Assembly: GCA_017621035.1 (NCBI GenBank)
Contig: JAGATY010000050.1
Coordinates: forward strand, 39,979-103,978
From: Bacteroides sp.
Lineage (GTDB): Bacteria > Bacteroidota > Bacteroidia > Bacteroidales > Bacteroidaceae
Direction: 5' to 3'
Length of the DNA: 64,000 nucleotides
Each line of letters starts with the position of its first letter. The first letter of the stretch is position 1. Position numbers and translations under genes: made by a program. The notes below the pieces were generated by a model, which was not told where the DNA came from, made no database searches, and was given only the letters and a program-made list of their open reading frames with translations. Shown here piece after piece: positions 43,024 to 53,129 of the stretch.

Positions 43024-43953
43024 CTACACCAGCCCCTGTGTGCCCTTCAGCTTCAGCATCTCCTTGGGCACGGCGGACTGGATTTCGCGCACGAGGTTCT
43101 CCAGCAGGGTGTGGCGCACGAAGTTCTTGCCGGTGATGAGGATGAGCTGGCGTGTGGGGGTGGGGATGGCGAAGGGGCGAACCAGCTCTTGCTGCGACTG
43201 GCTGAGCTGGCGGACGGCCAACTCGGGGATGAAGGTGATGCCCTTGCCGCTCTCCACCATGCGCATGAAGGTCTCCATGCTGCCCAGGCTGTAGGCCAGC
43301 TGACTGCTCTGCGCGCCCTTCAGCTGGCAGAAGCGGAGCAGCTGGTCGCGGAAGCAGTGCCCCTCGTCCAGCAGCCACAGGTCGCGGCTGGCGGCCAGGT
43401 CGCTGGTGCGTATCAGCTCCTTCCGGAAGAGCTCGTCCTCGCGGGCCACATAGGCGAAGTATTGCTCGTAGAAGAGGTGTACCTGGTTGTAGGGCTCCAG
43501 CCCGTCAATCTGCGCCAGGATGCCTGCGTCGATGTCGCCCGTCAGCAGCGCCTCCTTGATTTCGGCGGTCTTCATCTCGCGCACGCGGATGTCCAGCCCC
43601 TTGTACTTCTTCATCAGCTGCGGGAAGAACCGTGGCAGCAGGTAGGGGGCGATGGTGGGCAGGATGCCCAGGCGGAAGATGCCCGTCATGGAGTGCTTCT
43701 CCTCCTGGATGATGTTGCGGATGCGTGCCGCCTGCGCCAGCACCTCGCGGGCCTGTGCGATGATGTGCGTTCCCACGGGCGTGGGTGTGATGGGCTGCTG
43801 GTTGCGGTCGAAAATCTTCGTGTCCAGCTCCTCCTCCAGCTTCTGAATCATGGCGCTGAGGGTGGGTTGCGTCACTCGGCACTGCTCAGCCGCGCGTCCG
43901 AAGTGCCTCAGCTGGTCCACGGCGATGATGTATTCCAGTTGTTGTAGGGTCAT
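43024..43953 (-). CDS. oxyR: Hydrogen-peroxide sensing LysR regulator OxyR
   Basis: 309 residues. N-terminal winged helix MTLQQLEYIIAVDQLRHFGRA with VTQPTLSAMIQKLEEEL. The effector domain has the peroxide-sensing motif DEGHCFRDQLLRFCQ with Cys200 and Cys209, the same nine-residue spacing as Cys199 and Cys208 in E. coli. Oxidation joins these cysteines and activates transcription of peroxide defence genes, probably ahpCF in this window. It is transcribed towards the HTH gene, with the 42-bp minisatellite in between, so the array lies in the 3' flank of oxyR. Strongly G+C-rich. Confidence 0.96.
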   Translation of the reverse strand: MTLQQLEYIIAVDQLRHFGRAAEQCRVTQPTLSAMIQKLEEELDTKIFDRNQQPITPTPVGTHIIAQAREVLAQAARIRNIIQEEKHSMTGIFRLGILPTIAPYLLPRFFPQLMKKYKGLDIRVREMKTAEIKEALLTGDIDAGILAQIDGLEPYNQVHLFYEQYFAYVAREDELFRKELIRTSDLAASRDLWLLDEGHCFRDQLLRFCQLKGAQSSQLAYSLGSMETFMRMVESGKGITFIPELAVRQLSQSQQELVRPFAIPTPTRQLILITGKNFVRHTLLENLVREIQSAVPKEMLKLKGTQGLV

Positions 43954-44050
43954 AACAGATATTTTTTTGCAAATGTAATCAATTCTGCGGGGAGTTCAGT
44001 CTGCTTTCCGCCTCTTCTTTTTCTGCTGTCCGTCCCTCTTTCTCTGCGGC

Positions 44051-45271
44051 TTAGAAGTTGATGATGGAGAGAATTTTGTCGGTGGCTCCGGCGTTGTCGG
44101 TGACGTAGTTGCCGGCGTTGTTGCCTGTCTGCCGGAGGAAGTCGGAGTCGGTGAAGAGTCGGTCGAGCAGCGTCTTCAGGTCATCGAAACTCTTGATGGA
44201 GTAGGCGGCCTTGGATTCGATGAGTTGCACGGCCTCTTGGAACTTGTGATATTTGGGTCCGAAGATGACGGGGATGCCATAGACGGCTGCCTCGAGGGTG
44301 TTGTGGATGCCTACGCCGAAGCCTCCGCCGATGTAGGCAATCTCTCCGTAGCGGTAGATGGAGGAGAGCAGGCCGAAGCAGTCGATGATGAGGCAGTCGG
44401 CCTTGCGCACATTCTTCTCGTCGGCACGGGTGTAGCGCACGTAGGGTCGTTTCAGCTTGCGGATAATCTCCACGAGGTGGTTCTCGTCAATCACGTGGGG
44501 CGCGATGATGAGTTTCATCTCCGGATGGTTGTTGAAGTACTCGATGAAGAGGTCTTCGTCGGGCTGCCAGGAGCTGCCGGCCACCAGCGTCATGGTGTTG
44601 TTCTTGAAAAGCTCCACCAGTGGCAACTCCTTGGCCTCGCTGCGAATCTGCAGCACTCGGTCGAAGCGGGTGTCGCCCACCACGGTCACCTTGTTGATGC
44701 CTATCTTGGCGAGGTAGCGCTTGGAGAGTTCGTTCTGCACGAAGAGGTAGTCGAAGTCGCGCAATACATTTCTGTAGGTTCCTCCGTACCACTTGAAGAA
44801 TATCTGTCCGCGGCGGAAGATGGAGGATACGCTGTAGAGAGGGATGCGGCGGCGGTGCAGCTCGTCCAGGTAGTTTTTCCAAAACTCGTACTTGATGAAG
44901 AAAGCCATGCAGGGGTTTACGATGTCGAGGAACTTCTTCACGTTGCGCTTCTTGTCGAAGGGCAGGTAGCACACCACGTCGGCGCCTCGGTAGTTCTTGC
45001 GCACCTCGTAGCCCGAGGGGGAGAAGAAGGTGAGGAGAATGCCGTACTGCGGGTACTTGGCACGTATCTTCTCGATGAGCGGGCGGCCTTGCTCGAACTC
45101 GCCCAGCGATGCGGCGTGGAACCATATATATCGCTTGTCCTCTTCCAGCTGTTGGCGGAGGAGTTCGTACACCACCCAGTGGCCCTTCATCATCTTTCGG
45201 GGCTTGCGGCTGAACGGGGCAGCTAGGTGAACGGCAAAATCATACATGGCTATCGCCAAATCGTAGAACAT
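44051..45271 (-). CDS. waaA: 3-deoxy-D-manno-octulosonic acid transferase
   Basis: 406 residues from MFYDLAIAMYDFAVHLA at 45271. An N-terminal membrane-attaching helix, then the GT-B fold with WFHAASLGEFEQGRPLI, LLTFFSPSGYE, PFDKKRNVKKFL, FVQNELSKRYLAKIGI, VVGDTRFDRV, and the C-terminal IGGGFGVGIHNTLEAAVYGIPVIFGPKY, all as in WaaA/KdtA. It adds Kdo to lipid A precursors at the inner face of the inner membrane. It follows gltX by 82 bp on the same strand and may share its transcript. Confidence 0.95.
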   Translation of the reverse strand: MFYDLAIAMYDFAVHLAAPFSRKPRKMMKGHWVVYELLRQQLEEDKRYIWFHAASLGEFEQGRPLIEKIRAKYPQYGILLTFFSPSGYEVRKNYRGADVVCYLPFDKKRNVKKFLDIVNPCMAFFIKYEFWKNYLDELHRRRIPLYSVSSIFRRGQIFFKWYGGTYRNVLRDFDYLFVQNELSKRYLAKIGINKVTVVGDTRFDRVLQIRSEAKELPLVELFKNNTMTLVAGSSWQPDEDLFIEYFNNHPEMKLIIAPHVIDENHLVEIIRKLKRPYVRYTRADEKNVRKADCLIIDCFGLLSSIYRYGEIAYIGGGFGVGIHNTLEAAVYGIPVIFGPKYHKFQEAVQLIESKAAYSIKSFDDLKTLLDRLFTDSDFLRQTGNNAGNYVTDNAGATDKILSIINF

Positions 45272-45353
45272 AACTTCTTGCGTTGAGTTTGGTATAAGTA
45301 AGAATGAAGGATGGAGCATCCTCGGGGGAATGTCTTCATCCTTCTTTTATGTG

Positions 45354-46880
45354 TCACTGAATGGTTGCAACGGCACGTTGGATGCGGGCCAATGTCTCCT
45401 CTTTACCGATAAGCTCGGTGATGTCGAACATGTGCGGACCTTTGCACTCGCCTACCACGGCCAGACGGAAGGCGTTCATTACGTTGCCCATGTGGTAGCC
45501 CTTCTCGGTAATCCAGCCGATGACAATCTCTTCAGAAGGCTTGGAACTGAAGTCTTCAATACCTTTCAGCACCTCCATCAGCTCGCCCATGATGCGGGGC
45601 GTATCTTCACTCCAGCGTTTCTTTACATCCTTTTCTGCGTAAGCGGTAGGAGCCACAAAGAAGAAGCGGCTCTGCTCCCACAGCTCTTTGATGAAGTTTA
45701 CGCGACCCTTGACCAGAGAGACCACCTTGGCCAGGAAGTCGTCGCTGTAGGCTGCTACATCCACTCCGTTGGCGGTGAGAACGGGCTTGAACAACCGAGC
45801 CAGCTCATCGTCAGACTTCCGGAGGATGTATTCATGATTGAACCACGTGCCTTTCTTGTAGTCGAACTTGGCGCCGGCCTTGCTGCAGTGAGCCAGGTCG
45901 AACAGCTGAATCAGTTCGTCCATCGACATCAACTCCTGGTCGTTACCCGGATTCCATCCCAGCAGGGCCAGGAAGTTAACCACGGCTTCGGGTAGGTAAC
46001 CGGCTTCGCGATAACCGGAAGACACTTCGCCCGTCTTCGGGTCGTGCCACTCCAGCGGGAATACGGGGAAGCCCAGACGGTCGCCATCGCGCTTGCTCAA
46101 CTTGCCGTTGCCTTCTGGTTTCAGTAACAGCGGGAGGTGGGCAAACTGCGGCATGGTATCTTCCCATCCGAAAGCACGATAAAGCAACACGTGCAACGGT
46201 GCGGAAGGAAGCCACTCTTCGCCGCGAATAACGTGAGATACCTCCATCAAATGGTCGTCCACAATGTTGGCCAAGTGATAGGTAGGCAGCTCGTCGGCAG
46301 ACTTGTAGAGCACCTTGTCGTCCAAGATGGAGGAGTTGATAACCACCTCTCCACGGATTAAGTCATGCACGTGCACGTCCTCGTTCGGCTCAATCTTGAA
46401 GCGCACTACATACTGTTTCCCCTCGGCAATCAGCGTGTCCACTTCCTCCTTAGAGAGGGTGAGTGAGTTACGCATCTGTCCGCGTGTGGAAGCATCGTAT
46501 TGGAAGTTCTGAATTTCGGCTCGCTTGGCCTCCAACTCTTGCGGAGTGTCGAAAGCAATATAGGCCTTGCCTGCATCAAGCAACACCTTAACATATTTCT
46601 TATAAATATCGCGACGTTCTGATTGACGATAGGGACCATGGTCTCCTCCGAAGCTGACACCTTCGTCGAAAGGAATCCCCAGCCACTTGAAAGACTCAAT
46701 AATATACTCTTCGGCACCCGGTACAAAACGGTTACTATCGGTATCTTCAATGCGGAAAATGAGGTCGCCCCCGTGCTGGCGGGCAAAGAGATAATTATAC
46801 AAAGCTGTGCGTACACCACCAATGTGCAAAGCACCCGTAGGACTGGGCGCAAAACGCACTCTTACTCTTCTTTCTATCAT
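45354..46880 (-). CDS. gltX: Glutamyl-tRNA synthetase
   Basis: 508 residues, full length. Class I signature [20 protein letters not shown] (HIGH variant HIGG), KMSKS variant [11 protein letters not shown], and the anticodon-binding C-terminal region. It charges tRNA-Glu (and possibly tRNA-Gln) in the cytoplasm. The gene is the first of a minus-strand unit with waaA. A TACTTTTG box lies at 46919-46912 on the minus strand, 30 bases ahead of the start. Confidence 0.97.
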   Translation of the reverse strand: MIERRVRVRFAPSPTGALHIGGVRTALYNYLFARQHGGDLIFRIEDTDSNRFVPGAEEYIIESFKWLGIPFDEGVSFGGDHGPYRQSERRDIYKKYVKVLLDAGKAYIAFDTPQELEAKRAEIQNFQYDASTRGQMRNSLTLSKEEVDTLIAEGKQYVVRFKIEPNEDVHVHDLIRGEVVINSSILDDKVLYKSADELPTYHLANIVDDHLMEVSHVIRGEEWLPSAPLHVLLYRAFGWEDTMPQFAHLPLLLKPEGNGKLSKRDGDRLGFPVFPLEWHDPKTGEVSSGYREAGYLPEAVVNFLALLGWNPGNDQELMSMDELIQLFDLAHCSKAGAKFDYKKGTWFNHEYILRKSDDELARLFKPVLTANGVDVAAYSDDFLAKVVSLVKGRVNFIKELWEQSRFFFVAPTAYAEKDVKKRWSEDTPRIMGELMEVLKGIEDFSSKPSEEIVIGWITEKGYHMGNVMNAFRLAVVGECKGPHMFDITELIGKEETLARIQRAVATIQ

Positions 46881-46977
46881 AATCTACCTTATTATTAACT
46901 AAATTAGACGGCAAAAGTAAACTATTTTTTTTATACTAATGTTTTTTTTTGTACTTTTCGCAAAAATTTCGGCGCAT

Positions 46978-49038
46978 ATGAGCAGATTCAATACCAAAAA
47001 AGAGTTCGCATTACGCGATTTGTTATACAAAGTAGCCATTTTTGTCGTTACTGTAGGAGTCATTGTTTACTTCTTGCCACGTGATGGCAAGTTCAATTAT
47101 CAATTCGACATCGACAAGCCTTGGAAGTATGGCCAGCTGATGGCGACTTTTGACTTCCCCATTTACAAGGCCGATGATGTGGTAAAGCGCGAACAAGACA
47201 GTATCATGGCCAAGTTCCAACCTTACTATCGGCTGGATAAGCAACAGGAAAAAGATGCCCTCTCCAAGTTGCGTACCGACTGGCAGAAACATTTACGTGA
47301 AGTGGTTCCCTCCGGTGATTACCTCCGTTTCATAGAACGAAAACTCTCAGAGGTCTACCGTGCCGGCATTCTTTCCACTGATGATCAGGCAAAGTTGCGG
47401 AAGGACAGTACTTCGGCCATCATGGTAATTGATGACAAACTGGCCAATGCCAAAGATGTAGACAATATGTATTCTGTCAAGGATGCCTATAACTATATCC
47501 TCCATGCAGATACAGCCCGCTATCTGCCCCACATCTTGCGTCAATGTTCTCTGAATGAATATCTGCTTCCCAATCTGGCTTATGACGAGCAGCGTACCGC
47601 AACAGCTAAGCAGGAAACCCTAAACAACTATTCTTGGGCAAACGGCATCGTACTGAGTGGGCAGAAGATTATTGACCGAGGTGAAATCATAACCCAACAG
47701 ACCTACAACATCTTGGAGAGTCTGCGTAAAGAATCTATTCAGCGCAGTGAGTCTATTGGTCAAAAGCGATTGATGCTTGGTGGCCAGGTTCTCTACGTTA
47801 GCATCTTTATCTTATGCTTTATGCTCTTTCTGGAACTATTCCGTAGAGATTACTATGATAAGCGCGGATGCCTTTCTATACTCTTCTCGCTCATCGTACT
47901 CTATTGTGTACTGACGGCTCTGATGGTGAAGCATGTTTTCTTCAACGTCTACATCTTGCCTTATGCCATGCTACCGATAATCATTCGTGTGTTTCTTGAT
48001 TCCCGCACAGCTTTCCTGACACACACCATTACTATACTCATTTGCTCCATCTGTTTACGCTATCCGCATGAGTTCATTCTGTTGCAACTGGCGGCCGGTT
48101 TGGTGGCTATTTATAGCCTGCGCGAACTTTCACAGCGTTCGCAACTCTTCCGCACGGCTTTTTTGGTGATACTGACTTATGCTGCAGTCTACTTTGCCTT
48201 TGAACTGATTACAGAGAATGACCTCTCTAAACTGAATGGAAGCATGTATATCTACTTTGTTATCAACGGAATGTTGCTGCTGTTTGTCTATCCCTTACTC
48301 TTCTTGCTGGAGAAGACTTTTGGCTTCACTTCCAATGTAACTTTGGTAGAGCTTTCCAACATCAATACCCCTTTGCTGCGTCGTATGTCAGAAACGGTGC
48401 CGGGTACCTTCCAACACTCCATGCAGGTAGCCAATTTGGCAGCAGAAGCAGCCAATCGGATAGATGCCAAAAGTCAGCTGGTACGTACCGGTGCTTTGTA
48501 TCATGATATAGGAAAGATGGAGAACCCTGTATTCTTCACCGAAAACCAATCTGCCGGAGTAAATCCCCATAAAAACCTGAGCTATGAACAGAGCGCACAG
48601 GTGGTTATCAGTCATGTTACCGATGGACTGAAACTGGCAGAAAAGCATAACTTACCCAAGGTTATCAAAGATTTCATCTCTACCCACCACGGTAAGGGAA
48701 AGACTAAATACTTCTACATCTCTTGGAAGAATGAACATCCTGACCAAGAACCGGACGATACCTTGTTCACCTATCCCGGTCCCAATCCATTCACCAAGGA
48801 ACAAGCCATCTTGATGATGGCCGATGCGGTAGAGGCAGCGTCGCGGAGCCTGCCCGAATATACAGAAGAAAGCATCGCTGCGTTGGTGGAAAAGATTATA
48901 GACTCCCAAGTAGCCGATGGCTTCTTTAAAGAATGCCCCATTACTTTTAAAGACATTGCCACAGTGAAAAACGTCTTTAAAGAGAAGTTGAAAATGATAT
49001 ATCATACTCGAATCAGTTATCCGGAACTTAAAAAATAA
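46978..49038 (+). CDS. 7TM-HD cyclic-di-AMP phosphodiesterase (PgpH/YqfF family)
   Basis: 686 residues from MSRFNTKKEFALRDLLYK at 46978. An N-terminal membrane helix, an extracytoplasmic 7TMR-HDED domain (about 45-260), seven membrane helices (about 275-460), then an HD domain: VPGTFQHSMQVANLAAEAA, GALYHDIGKMENPVFF, ISTHHGKGKT and MMADAVEAASR. This is the PgpH arrangement; the HD domain hydrolyses c-di-AMP. The gene is divergent from gltX and is followed after four bases by a second membrane-protein gene. Confidence 0.93.
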   Translation: MSRFNTKKEFALRDLLYKVAIFVVTVGVIVYFLPRDGKFNYQFDIDKPWKYGQLMATFDFPIYKADDVVKREQDSIMAKFQPYYRLDKQQEKDALSKLRTDWQKHLREVVPSGDYLRFIERKLSEVYRAGILSTDDQAKLRKDSTSAIMVIDDKLANAKDVDNMYSVKDAYNYILHADTARYLPHILRQCSLNEYLLPNLAYDEQRTATAKQETLNNYSWANGIVLSGQKIIDRGEIITQQTYNILESLRKESIQRSESIGQKRLMLGGQVLYVSIFILCFMLFLELFRRDYYDKRGCLSILFSLIVLYCVLTALMVKHVFFNVYILPYAMLPIIIRVFLDSRTAFLTHTITILICSICLRYPHEFILLQLAAGLVAIYSLRELSQRSQLFRTAFLVILTYAAVYFAFELITENDLSKLNGSMYIYFVINGMLLLFVYPLLFLLEKTFGFTSNVTLVELSNINTPLLRRMSETVPGTFQHSMQVANLAAEAANRIDAKSQLVRTGALYHDIGKMENPVFFTENQSAGVNPHKNLSYEQSAQVVISHVTDGLKLAEKHNLPKVIKDFISTHHGKGKTKYFYISWKNEHPDQEPDDTLFTYPGPNPFTKEQAILMMADAVEAASRSLPEYTEESIAALVEKIIDSQVADGFFKECPITFKDIATVKNVFKEKLKMIYHTRISYPELKK

Positions 49039-49042
49039 CACT

Positions 49043-49813
49043 ATGATAGCAACAGAAAAAGACATGGCCAGAGGCGAAGCCCTGCTGAAAAAAGTGCAAG
49101 TGAACAGAACTGATGTTAGTGCCTTCCGTTTCATGGAACGCCATCGTGAGAAAACCCCGTCAGGCGAAGTGAAGAAAGAAACTTATGGTGCCGGTGTGTT
49201 AACCTTGATGTTGAAAGATGGTGCAGAGCGTGTCTTGGTATTGCGTCCACGCAACAAGCCCTCCTCTATCATCCGTTACTTAATCTCCTGCGGCATCCCG
49301 TTTGAGAATCTGAAGACGTTGCAGCCTGCGACCTTCGGTGCTGAGAAGAAGAACTATCATCGTCCCTCCATTTACATGTTTTGGTTCTTCCTCCTTTTCA
49401 TTACAGCCATGATATTAGGTTATCACTTATTAAACCCCAACAATGCTTGGAGTGCACTGCCGGCTTTGCTTCTTTTTGGTGTAGCCCTCTATCTGATTAG
49501 CATGCTTCTGACACGTTTCTGCTACCTTACACTGAAGGACAACGAGCTGGTAATTCACAGTGTTGGGCGTAGTATTCACTATCCCTATGCCAAATTACTG
49601 AAGATAAACTTTGAATTTGCGCGTGAAATCTCCTTTACCCATGTGATGGAGGTTTTGGACAAAGACTATCGTTACCGTCTCTTCTACATTGGTCGCACAT
49701 CAAGAAAGTCGCTGAAAGAGATTACTGAACGCCTGCAACATGCCGGAGTGGATGCAACCTGCAGCCTCAATCCGGCCAAACGTTTCTACGAGGACAAACA
49801 TCTCTATCAGTAA
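49043..49813 (+). CDS. Membrane protein of unknown function
   Basis: 256 residues. No signal peptide. Soluble N-terminal part (1-110), two membrane helices (about 113-133 and 142-160), then about 95 residues with a beta-rich start (CYLTLKDNELVIHSVGRSIHYPYAKLLKINFEF) reminiscent of a bacterial PH domain. No family is confidently recognised. It starts four bases after the c-di-AMP phosphodiesterase gene, so both are surely cotranscribed; a role linked to c-di-AMP or envelope control is possible but not shown. Confidence 0.75.
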   Translation: MIATEKDMARGEALLKKVQVNRTDVSAFRFMERHREKTPSGEVKKETYGAGVLTLMLKDGAERVLVLRPRNKPSSIIRYLISCGIPFENLKTLQPATFGAEKKNYHRPSIYMFWFFLLFITAMILGYHLLNPNNAWSALPALLLFGVALYLISMLLTRFCYLTLKDNELVIHSVGRSIHYPYAKLLKINFEFAREISFTHVMEVLDKDYRYRLFYIGRTSRKSLKEITERLQHAGVDATCSLNPAKRFYEDKHLYQ

Positions 49814-49837
49814 TCCTTAGAATTTTTTTCCGAAAGC

Positions 49838-49920
49838 GCGTGCACTTACGGCTATAGATGCGTGCATTTACCTACAAAAGCGCGTGCACTTACAACTGTG
49901 AGTGCACGCGCTTTTGTAGG
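49838..49920. repeat. 22-bp repeats (GCGTGCACTTAC core) with 20-bp perfect hairpin
   Basis: GCGTGC begins at 49838, 49860 and 49882, 22 bp apart; the 12-bp core GCGTGCAYTTAC is kept and the remaining ten bases differ. The last unit is also one arm of a perfect 20-bp inverted repeat (49871-49890 with 49901-49920, ten-base loop). It lies between convergent genes and may stop transcription, although there is no T run. Confidence 0.85.
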
Positions 49921-49992
49921 TATCTTTAAATGTTTAGTCTTGTTCTTCAGAAGAAAGAATTTCTCCTTTGGAGAATAGAGAAAGATTATTTG

Positions 49993-50745
49993 CTATTTCT
50001 TTGCGGAAGCAACTACGGCATTTTCCTGCAGACGTTGTTGCTCGTCGATCAGTTTCATGTTCTCTTTAGCTTTGTCGAGAAATTCTCGTACCATAGGGTC
50101 AGCCTTGAAAGATGTAGGTACGGTACGCATAATTTCTTCAATCTCTGGCGTCATTACGGGGTAAGGTAATGTGCTGCAAACCATCATGAATACAGTCGGT
50201 CCTAGTACATTATTGTTGTTGTCCTTGATGAATTGCAGAATGTGGTCGCGCGTCTCCTTCAGCAGCCTTTCTTCTTCCTGCTTCAATTCAGCCTGCACAT
50301 CGTCCACGTTGGCACCGTCCAATACCATGCGTGCCTCTTTGCGCTCCAGTTCTGCCAGTTGTGCCTCTTGTTCGTTCCGTTTGTCAATGAAAGAGGCCAG
50401 TAGATCATTAAGGGGGGTACCTTGTGCTCTTAGTTGGGTAGGAGAGACATTTATAGAGATTTTCCCTTCTTCCAGCACCAATGGCATAATGCTCTCTTCA
50501 TCCATGTAGAGTGTAACCATGATGACAGAATCCACTGCTCCACTCATTTTAAAAGCACCATGAAGTACTTCGGCAGAATCCACTGCTACCCATTCTCCTT
50601 CTTGTAGGGCTTTGATATAAAGCATCTTTCCGTCGAGTCCAGCAATAGAGGTATTACCATTGATTTGATAACCTCCACTACATGAAGTCATCGCAAACAT
50701 AACTAACGAAAGAAGTAAAACGGGAAATAAAAGCATTCGTTTCAT
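49993..50745 (-). CDS. DUF4369-domain lipoprotein
   Basis: 250 residues. Lipobox MTSC (lipid Cys about 22). The first half (QINGNTSIAGLDGKMLYIKAL and VAVDSAEVLHGAFKMSGAV) is the DUF4369 beta domain that in Bacteroidetes commonly sits in front of TlpA-like thioredoxin domains. Here the thioredoxin part is missing; a helical tail with long charged helices (about 115-245) takes its place. It is an outer- or inner-membrane-anchored periplasmic protein of unknown role. A TACCTTTG box lies at 50781-50774 on the minus strand. Confidence 0.85.
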   Translation of the reverse strand: MKRMLLFPVLLLSLVMFAMTSCSGGYQINGNTSIAGLDGKMLYIKALQEGEWVAVDSAEVLHGAFKMSGAVDSVIMVTLYMDEESIMPLVLEEGKISINVSPTQLRAQGTPLNDLLASFIDKRNEQEAQLAELERKEARMVLDGANVDDVQAELKQEEERLLKETRDHILQFIKDNNNNVLGPTVFMMVCSTLPYPVMTPEIEEIMRTVPTSFKADPMVREFLDKAKENMKLIDEQQRLQENAVVASAKK

Positions 50746-50884
50746 GCAAACATCTATTTAAAATAATCGGTTGCAAAGGTATTAATATTCCTTATAAACG
50801 GTTCGGAAAGAAAGGTATTTTCAATTGGTTTACGTATTTTTGCACAATCTGAGGTAAACAATATTCTTTTAAACGTGAAACTAT

Positions 50885-53053
50885 ATGAAAATGAAAGCAA
50901 GAAAGTACATTGCGGCTCTTGGTGCCGCTCTGCTGACCTTCGCGCCCCTCAAGGCTGATGAAGGTATGTGGCTGTTGCAACTCATTAAGCAACAGAACTC
51001 TATTGAAATGATGAAGAAAGCCGGTCTCCAATTGGAAGCCGAAGATATTTATAACCCCGGCGGTGTATCACTGAAAGATGCAGTCGGTATCTTCGGTGGA
51101 GGTTGTACCGGTGAGATTATCTCTCCTGAAGGGCTTATCCTGACCAATCACCACTGTGGCTATGGTAGCATTCAGCAGCATAGCTCTGTAGAACACGACT
51201 ACCTGACCCATGGTTTCTGGGCAATGAATCGCCAGCAGGAGTTGCCTACACCGGGATTGAAGTTCCGCTTTGTTCATCGCATTGAGGATATCACAGACTT
51301 AGTGGCTGCTAAGGTAAAAGCTGGTGAAGTGGATGAAGTGACTGCCATGACCCGTCCCTATCTCGGTAAGCTGGCTAAAGAGCTGATGGAGAAAAGTGAC
51401 CTGAAAGGCAAACCGGGTATTGTGCCTCAAGCACTGCCTTTCTATGCCGGTAACAAATACTACCTTATATATTATAAGGTGTACAGTGACGTGCGTATGG
51501 TGGCAGCTCCTCCTTCATCAGTAGGAAAGTTCGGTGGCGAGACTGATAACTGGATGTGGCCGCGTCATACAGGTGACTTCTCCATGTTCCGTATCTATGC
51601 TGACAAGAATGGTGAACCTGCCGAGTATAGTGCCGACAATGTTCCTTTGAAGACTCCAAAATTCCTTCCTATCTCCATCAAGGGATTGGAAGATGGTGAC
51701 TATGCTATGATTATGGGATTCCCCGGTTCTACCAGCCGTTACCTGACTGTAAGTGAAGTAAAAGAACGTATGGAGGCTACCAATGAGCCGCGTATCATCA
51801 TTCGTAGCGCCCGCTTGGAAGTGTTGCGCGAAGTTATGGATGCCAGCGATAAGGTACGTATTCAATACGCCAGCAAGTTTGCAGGCAGCAGTAACTACTG
51901 GAAAAACTCCATCGGTATGAATAAGGCCATTGTAGATAACAATGTACTGGGGACTAAGGCTGAAATAGAGAAACGCTTCCGTGCCTTTGCACAAGGCAAA
52001 CCTGAATACGAAGGAGTGATAGATAAGATTGATGCCGTTGTAGCTGCAGAGCAACCGCTGCTCCGTCAGTTTACTCTGTTGAGTGAAGCCTTTATTGGAG
52101 CGATTGAGTTTGGAACTCCCACGCAAGTGATGGATAAACTGAAAAAAGCTATAGAAGAAAAAGATGCTGAAGCACAGGCTCAGGCTGTGGATGAGTTGAA
52201 AAAAGCTTTCCAAAAGCTGCATAACAAAGACTATGACCACGAGGTAGACCGTAAAGTAGCCAAAGCCATCTTCCCCGTTTATGCCGAGCAAGTGCCCGCT
52301 GAAGAGCGCCCGGCCTTCTATACCATCATTGAGAAAGAGTACAAAGGTGACAACAATGCCTTTATTGATGATCTCTATGACAATTCAATCTTCTCTTCTC
52401 AAGAAAATCTAGACAAGTTCCTGAAGAAGCCTACCGTAAAGGCAATAGACAAAGACCTCGCACTTCGTTATACACGTGCCGTTATGGATAAGGTCAGTGC
52501 ATTGAGAACAGCCTATCGGGAAGCTTCCAAAGGCAGTGAGTTGGCTCATAAGGCTTACATCCGTGGATTGGGTGAAATGAATGCACCTGTCCCTGCTTAT
52601 CCTGATGCAAACTTTACCATGCGTCTGACTTACGGAAACGTGAAGTCGTACAGTCCGCGTGATGGTGTGCACTACAACTATTATACTACTACCGATGGTA
52701 TCCTGGAAAAAGAAGATCCTACAAACAGTGAGTTCGTGGTACCGGCCAAGTTGAAAGAACTTATTTTGGCTAAAGATTTTGGCCGCTATGCTATGAAAGA
52801 TGGCTCTATGCCGGTCTGCTTCCTGACTACCAACGACATTACCGGTGGTAACAGTGGCTCACCCGTCATCAATGGCAACGGTGAACTGATTGGTACCGCT
52901 TTTGATGGTAACTGGGAAAGTCTTTCAGGTGACATCAATTTCGACAATGATCTGCAGCGTTGTATCGCTCTCGACATTCGTTACGTTCTCTTTATTCTGG
53001 AGAAACTGGGTGGATGCCAGCACCTGATTGACGAAATGACAGTGGTTGAATAA
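50885..53053 (+). CDS. Dipeptidyl-peptidase 7 (S46 family)
   Basis: 722 residues with a signal peptide (mature start near ADEGMWLL). S46 catalytic residues: His in [10 protein letters not shown] (His89/90), Asp in the segment [17 protein letters not shown], and Ser657 in TGGNSGSPV. The specificity residue following GTAFD is Gly675, matching Gly673 of Porphyromonas DPP7, which accepts hydrophobic or broad P1 residues. The enzyme removes dipeptides from peptide N-termini in the periplasm so that they can be imported as a carbon and energy source. It is convergent with the DPP11 gene. Confidence 0.92.
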   Translation: MKMKARKYIAALGAALLTFAPLKADEGMWLLQLIKQQNSIEMMKKAGLQLEAEDIYNPGGVSLKDAVGIFGGGCTGEIISPEGLILTNHHCGYGSIQQHSSVEHDYLTHGFWAMNRQQELPTPGLKFRFVHRIEDITDLVAAKVKAGEVDEVTAMTRPYLGKLAKELMEKSDLKGKPGIVPQALPFYAGNKYYLIYYKVYSDVRMVAAPPSSVGKFGGETDNWMWPRHTGDFSMFRIYADKNGEPAEYSADNVPLKTPKFLPISIKGLEDGDYAMIMGFPGSTSRYLTVSEVKERMEATNEPRIIIRSARLEVLREVMDASDKVRIQYASKFAGSSNYWKNSIGMNKAIVDNNVLGTKAEIEKRFRAFAQGKPEYEGVIDKIDAVVAAEQPLLRQFTLLSEAFIGAIEFGTPTQVMDKLKKAIEEKDAEAQAQAVDELKKAFQKLHNKDYDHEVDRKVAKAIFPVYAEQVPAEERPAFYTIIEKEYKGDNNAFIDDLYDNSIFSSQENLDKFLKKPTVKAIDKDLALRYTRAVMDKVSALRTAYREASKGSELAHKAYIRGLGEMNAPVPAYPDANFTMRLTYGNVKSYSPRDGVHYNYYTTTDGILEKEDPTNSEFVVPAKLKELILAKDFGRYAMKDGSMPVCFLTTNDITGGNSGSPVINGNGELIGTAFDGNWESLSGDINFDNDLQRCIALDIRYVLFILEKLGGCQHLIDEMTVVE

Positions 53054-53075
53054 ATCTACTTTTCTATAAATAGCG

Positions 53076-53115
53076 AGGAGGAACCGGTTCAGGCCGATTC
53101 CTCCTTGTCGTTTTT
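53076..53115 (+). terminator. Terminator between DPP7 and DPP11 genes
   Basis: AGGAGGAA (53076-53083) pairs with TTCCTCCT (53098-53105); TTTTT follows at 53111-53115. It lies in the 76-bp gap between the two convergent genes and could serve both. Confidence 0.8.
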
Positions 53116-53129
53116 ATACCGAACTCACG

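Noticed and set aside
42064-43947. Long open frame (627 codons) on the plus strand over the HTH gene, minisatellite and oxyR
   Set aside because: It is antisense to two recognisable genes and owes its length to high G+C; its protein is low in complexity and resembles no family.
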